DNA of 12,463 nt from Lunasporangiospora selenospora (lineage: Eukaryota; Mortierellomycota; Mortierellomycetes; Mortierellales; Mortierellaceae), in contig JAABOA010000671.1 in assembly GCA_015680635.1 (NCBI GenBank), forward strand, positions 1 to 12,463, written 5' to 3'. The notes under the pieces are model-generated. The model saw only the letters and a list, made by a program, of their open reading frames with translations, did no database searches and had not been told where the DNA came from. Below, piece after piece: positions 9,944-12,463 of this stretch. How positions within the stretch are numbered: the stretch's first letter is position 1; each line of letters begins with the position of its first letter. The position numbers and the translations under genes are program-made.

Positions 9944-11293
9944 GAAGTTTTCATCGTTTCTCTTCTCCATTCGCCTTCGATGCCCAGATATTATTACCAT
10001 TGTGTCTTGTAGGACACTTTCGTAGGGCACTCTCGTGGGGCTGACACAACTAAATCTACCACTACGCAATGTCGTCGAATGAAGGTTTACAGAGATCCTC
10101 TACTAGCCCAATTCAGCCTCTTTCTGACTTCTTACATTTCTAGGGAGAATTCTGACAAATTTACAAACAGCCAGGTTAAAGGACAGTTAGACCGCTCATT
10201 ATTTTTGATACCACCGCCAGGACTACCACCGCCACTTTTTTCCTTTGTTTCTTTTTTATTGACCCACTGCTCTTTCATGTCTGTAGCATAAGAATGCTTT
10301 GAGTCTAGGCCATGATGGTTAGTGCAATAAAGGCAGAAGCTGCGATGCCGCCTTGCATTGAAAGCCCAGCACATTCCGACACAAAGAGTTGATTGTTTGC
10401 GCGCCCCCTCCCTCTTTCAGCGCTCTGAGGGATGGCTCAATCAGCCACAAGGTTTAAATTGAATCTTGGCAAGCAACATGTATGCGCGGGGTTGGGCGAG
10501 AAGGGCGTTTGGTACTTGAAAGAGCGTATTCTCTGAGCTTTGTGTAATGAGCGGGATGCAAATGGTTCGCCAACCAAACCTGCCTTCATGGAGTCCGAAG
10601 GTTACACCAAGTTCAACCCACAAGCAGACCGTCCTGTAACATGTCTCCACTGTTTTGTTTACGAAGATTATTTTCCCCAAAGGGGCTGCTCCTTACAAAC
10701 ACACTAGTTCACACATACTTTTTCAACTGCCTGAGAAGCTTCAGCAATCTCCAGAGAAGCAAGAGCTGAGCCTACACACTGAGGAAAAATCTTTCCTTCC
10801 CAATCCAAGTGTTATGTACACGATGGCGCTCGTGCATTTCAACAGTTCACACGCATCTACTCGAACTAAAATTGGTCACAACGCCACAATGCTGGAAATA
10901 TGAACTCATATAATAATACAGATTCAATACTGCTGTGTGAGGGATTCAGAGTCAGGGCAATTCCATGAGTTGTGGATTGTCCCGCCATAGGCTATCACAT
11001 GGACGTCGTCCTTGGACAAACTCTGGAGAGATATAGTACCCAAAAAGCAAACGAAGGTTAGGTTTGGAAAAATACCTCCGCCTCTCCAAGCTAAGAGGCG
11101 CAGTGCTCATAGATCATCTACGCGCCGTATCCTTCTATGTTATTCTGAAAGACTCAGAGATGGCATTCAGGGCTTGTACGGCAAGTGCATTCGAGTATTC
11201 ACATACCATCGAATTAATCTTACCAGCCCTTATTTCTCTTGTTTCTAACATTCACTGCCTAATTTAGAGGGTATCCCAAGACTGCTTTGATTA
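9944..11293. other. Intergenic region upstream of the ML-domain gene
   Basis: About 1.35 kb without a recognised gene. Open frames at 10079-10291, 10655-10903 and 11012-11267 are short and lack domains. A small perfect hairpin (TGGCT-CAATC-AGCCA) occurs at 10433-10447. No retroelement, tRNA or rRNA sequence was recognised. Confidence 0.5.
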
Positions 11294-11300
11294 CCATTGG
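11294..11300. promoter_or_regulatory. CCAAT box (reverse) of the ML-domain gene
   Basis: CCATTGG contains the reversed CCAAT pentamer. It lies 76 nt upstream of the TATA box, a common distance for the CCAAT-binding complex in fungi. Confidence 0.45.
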
Positions 11301-11375
11301 GGTTGGAAAGGTGACACGGGGTATCATGGCCCCACCATAGACACATTTCCGTTAATCTGAGAGGTCATTCGTGAG

Positions 11376-11382
11376 TATAAAG
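11376..11382 (+). promoter_or_regulatory. TATA box of the ML-domain gene
   Basis: TATAAAG lies 83 nt upstream of the start codon, which predicts transcription starting near 11405. The segment between is a C/T-rich leader, as expected for a strongly expressed fungal gene. Confidence 0.7.
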
Positions 11383-11458
11383 ACTGATATCTCCCACCTT
11401 CTTTTTCTCCATCATCTTCACCTCGACCCACTCTTCTCCTCCCCTCAATCTTAACATT

Positions 11459-12094
11459 ATGAAAGCCATCGCTGTTCTCGCTACCATCGCTGCGGTTGCT
11501 TCCTCGGTCCAAGCTGCTGGCTGTGCCACTGGCTCCACGCAATTTGCGTTGACAAGCTACACCAGCACCCCTTCGCCTCCATGCATTGGAAAGCCTGTCT
11601 GCTTCTCTGTCAGTGGTACTCTCAGTGCTCCTATCATCGAAGGAGGCAGAATTAACGTTGTCGGAAGATACCTCAATCGTGTGGTATACACCGACAACTA
11701 CGATCTTTGCAAGCTTCTCGCTGATCAAGGAACTCCATGCCCTCTCCCTGCTTCTACAACCGATGCCACTGTTTGTATTAATGTCAAGACAAACGCGCCT
11801 CCCAATGTATGTTTTTGAGTGTTATGTGTCGTTGGCAAGAGAGGTTTCGATTGTTAGTCATATCCTAAACTTTTATCTCTCTCAATGATAGATCCCTGTT
11901 AACTTGACCATTTCGGCCCATAATGGTGACGGCAATGTTGTTTGGTGCGAGGTGACAAGTATGTTGACGTGAAGTAGGGTTATTCTACTACTATTTTTGA
12001 TGCACTAGCCTATGCATTTTGATATTCAATCACTCTTTCTTCCCCTCTTTCTCTCTTCTCACAATTAGATAACGTCATTGTCAAGAATTGCTAA
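11459..12094 (+). CDS. Secreted ML-domain (NPC2-like) lipid-binding protein, 3 exons
   Basis: Predicted extracellular or vacuolar lipid/sterol-binding protein of the MD-2-related lipid-recognition family, 146 residues. Exons are 11459-11806, 11892-11958 and 12069-12094. Intron 1 (85 nt, GTATGT...GATAG) is phase 0; intron 2 (110 nt, GTATGT...ATTAG) is phase 1. Splicing restores NAPPN-IPVNLTISAHNG and WCEVT-NNVIVKNC. Residues 1-19 are a signal peptide ending VQA. The mature part is a beta-rich domain with eight Cys (22, 42, 48, 84, 94, 106, 135, 146), including the family-like YDLC (81-84) and PCPLP (93-97) segments. N120-L-T is a possible N-glycosylation site. Without splicing, the ORF would stop at 11818. 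The related fungal PG/PI transfer proteins and animal NPC2 carry phospholipid or sterol; the ligand here is not known. Confidence 0.85.
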
Positions 12095-12463
12095 ACAGTT
12101 CAGGATATTATGCTGGCTCGAGCTGAAAGATTGCATGGTTCCATTTGGAGATGAGGAATGGAGTCACTGTCACCTACAGTGCTTTATAAATAATAGATAC
12201 AGATGGAGTTCTAATAAATATTTGCCATGAACAACAACACGAATAACAATACGCAATTGAAGCCATGGATAGGATCCAGCTGTTTTCACATACCTTTTCA
12301 GCTGTTTCGTATCTAGCATGATCGCATTTGAGATATTTTTAAGGAGATTGAGGACCTAGCAAGGTCAAAGTTCGCCACGAAGCGATATCCTATACTAAAT
12401 AGTAGTGGCTGTTGGCCGACATAGTACCCCTCTTTTCATAATAGCCTATTCTTCGCTTGTTCT
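12095..12463. other. 3' flank of the ML-domain gene
   Basis: The first 120 nt are the likely 3' UTR. The rest is A/T-rich with no recognised gene and may contain the upstream region of a gene outside the window. Confidence 0.5.
12213..12218 (+). terminator. Poly(A) signal of the ML-domain gene
   Basis: AATAAA, 118 nt after the stop codon, in an A/T-rich context; a normal position for fungal cleavage and polyadenylation. Confidence 0.65.

Overview
The window looks like nuclear DNA of a filamentous fungus, most likely an early-diverging one of the Mucoromycota (Mortierella-like). This is inferred from protein style, short GT-AG introns (about 85-216 nt), pyrimidine-rich leaders just before start codons, and an F-box/LRR protein and a small secreted ML-domain protein of the kind abundant in that group. 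No rRNA, tRNA, CRISPR, prokaryotic operon or convincing mobile element was seen.

Layout. (1) 1-959, + strand: the 3' end of an NAD-dependent epimerase/dehydratase (extended SDR) gene whose 5' part lies outside the window. (2) 960-1769: non-coding, with a ten-unit CTCA microsatellite just beyond the end of the next gene. (3) 3577-1770, - strand: an F-box/leucine-rich-repeat type protein whose reading frame changes once near 3080-3140, either a one-base frameshift or a weak 59-nt intron. (4) 6284-3652, - strand: a three-exon selenoprotein O family gene (SelO/YdiU/Fmp40, protein AMPylator pseudokinase) with a mitochondrial presequence and a C-terminal Cys where animal SelO has selenocysteine. 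(5) 6285-6561: a 277-nt divergent promoter. (6) 6562-7176, + strand: a small mitochondrial-type RRM protein with a repetitive Arg/Asp-rich tail. (7) 7177-11293: about 4.1 kb without any gene I can name, but with three weak candidates: a broken open frame at 7566-8003, a two-exon 35-residue ORF at 8462-8658, and a spliced 66-residue ORF with a signal-peptide-like start at 9547-9943. (8) 11459-12094, + strand: a three-exon secreted ML-domain (NPC2-like) lipid-binding protein with CCAAT and TATA elements and a downstream AATAAA. (9) 12095-12463: 3' flank.

Functional links: SelO and the RRM protein are both predicted mitochondrial and share a short divergent promoter, so they may be co-regulated. 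The F-box gene starts only 74 nt after the SelO stop on the same strand. The SDR and ML genes show no obvious link to their neighbours. I saw no clear-cut new multi-gene system. The most worthwhile leads are the SelO architecture, the RRM-repeat protein, the frame break in the F-box gene and the unannotated small spliced ORFs.
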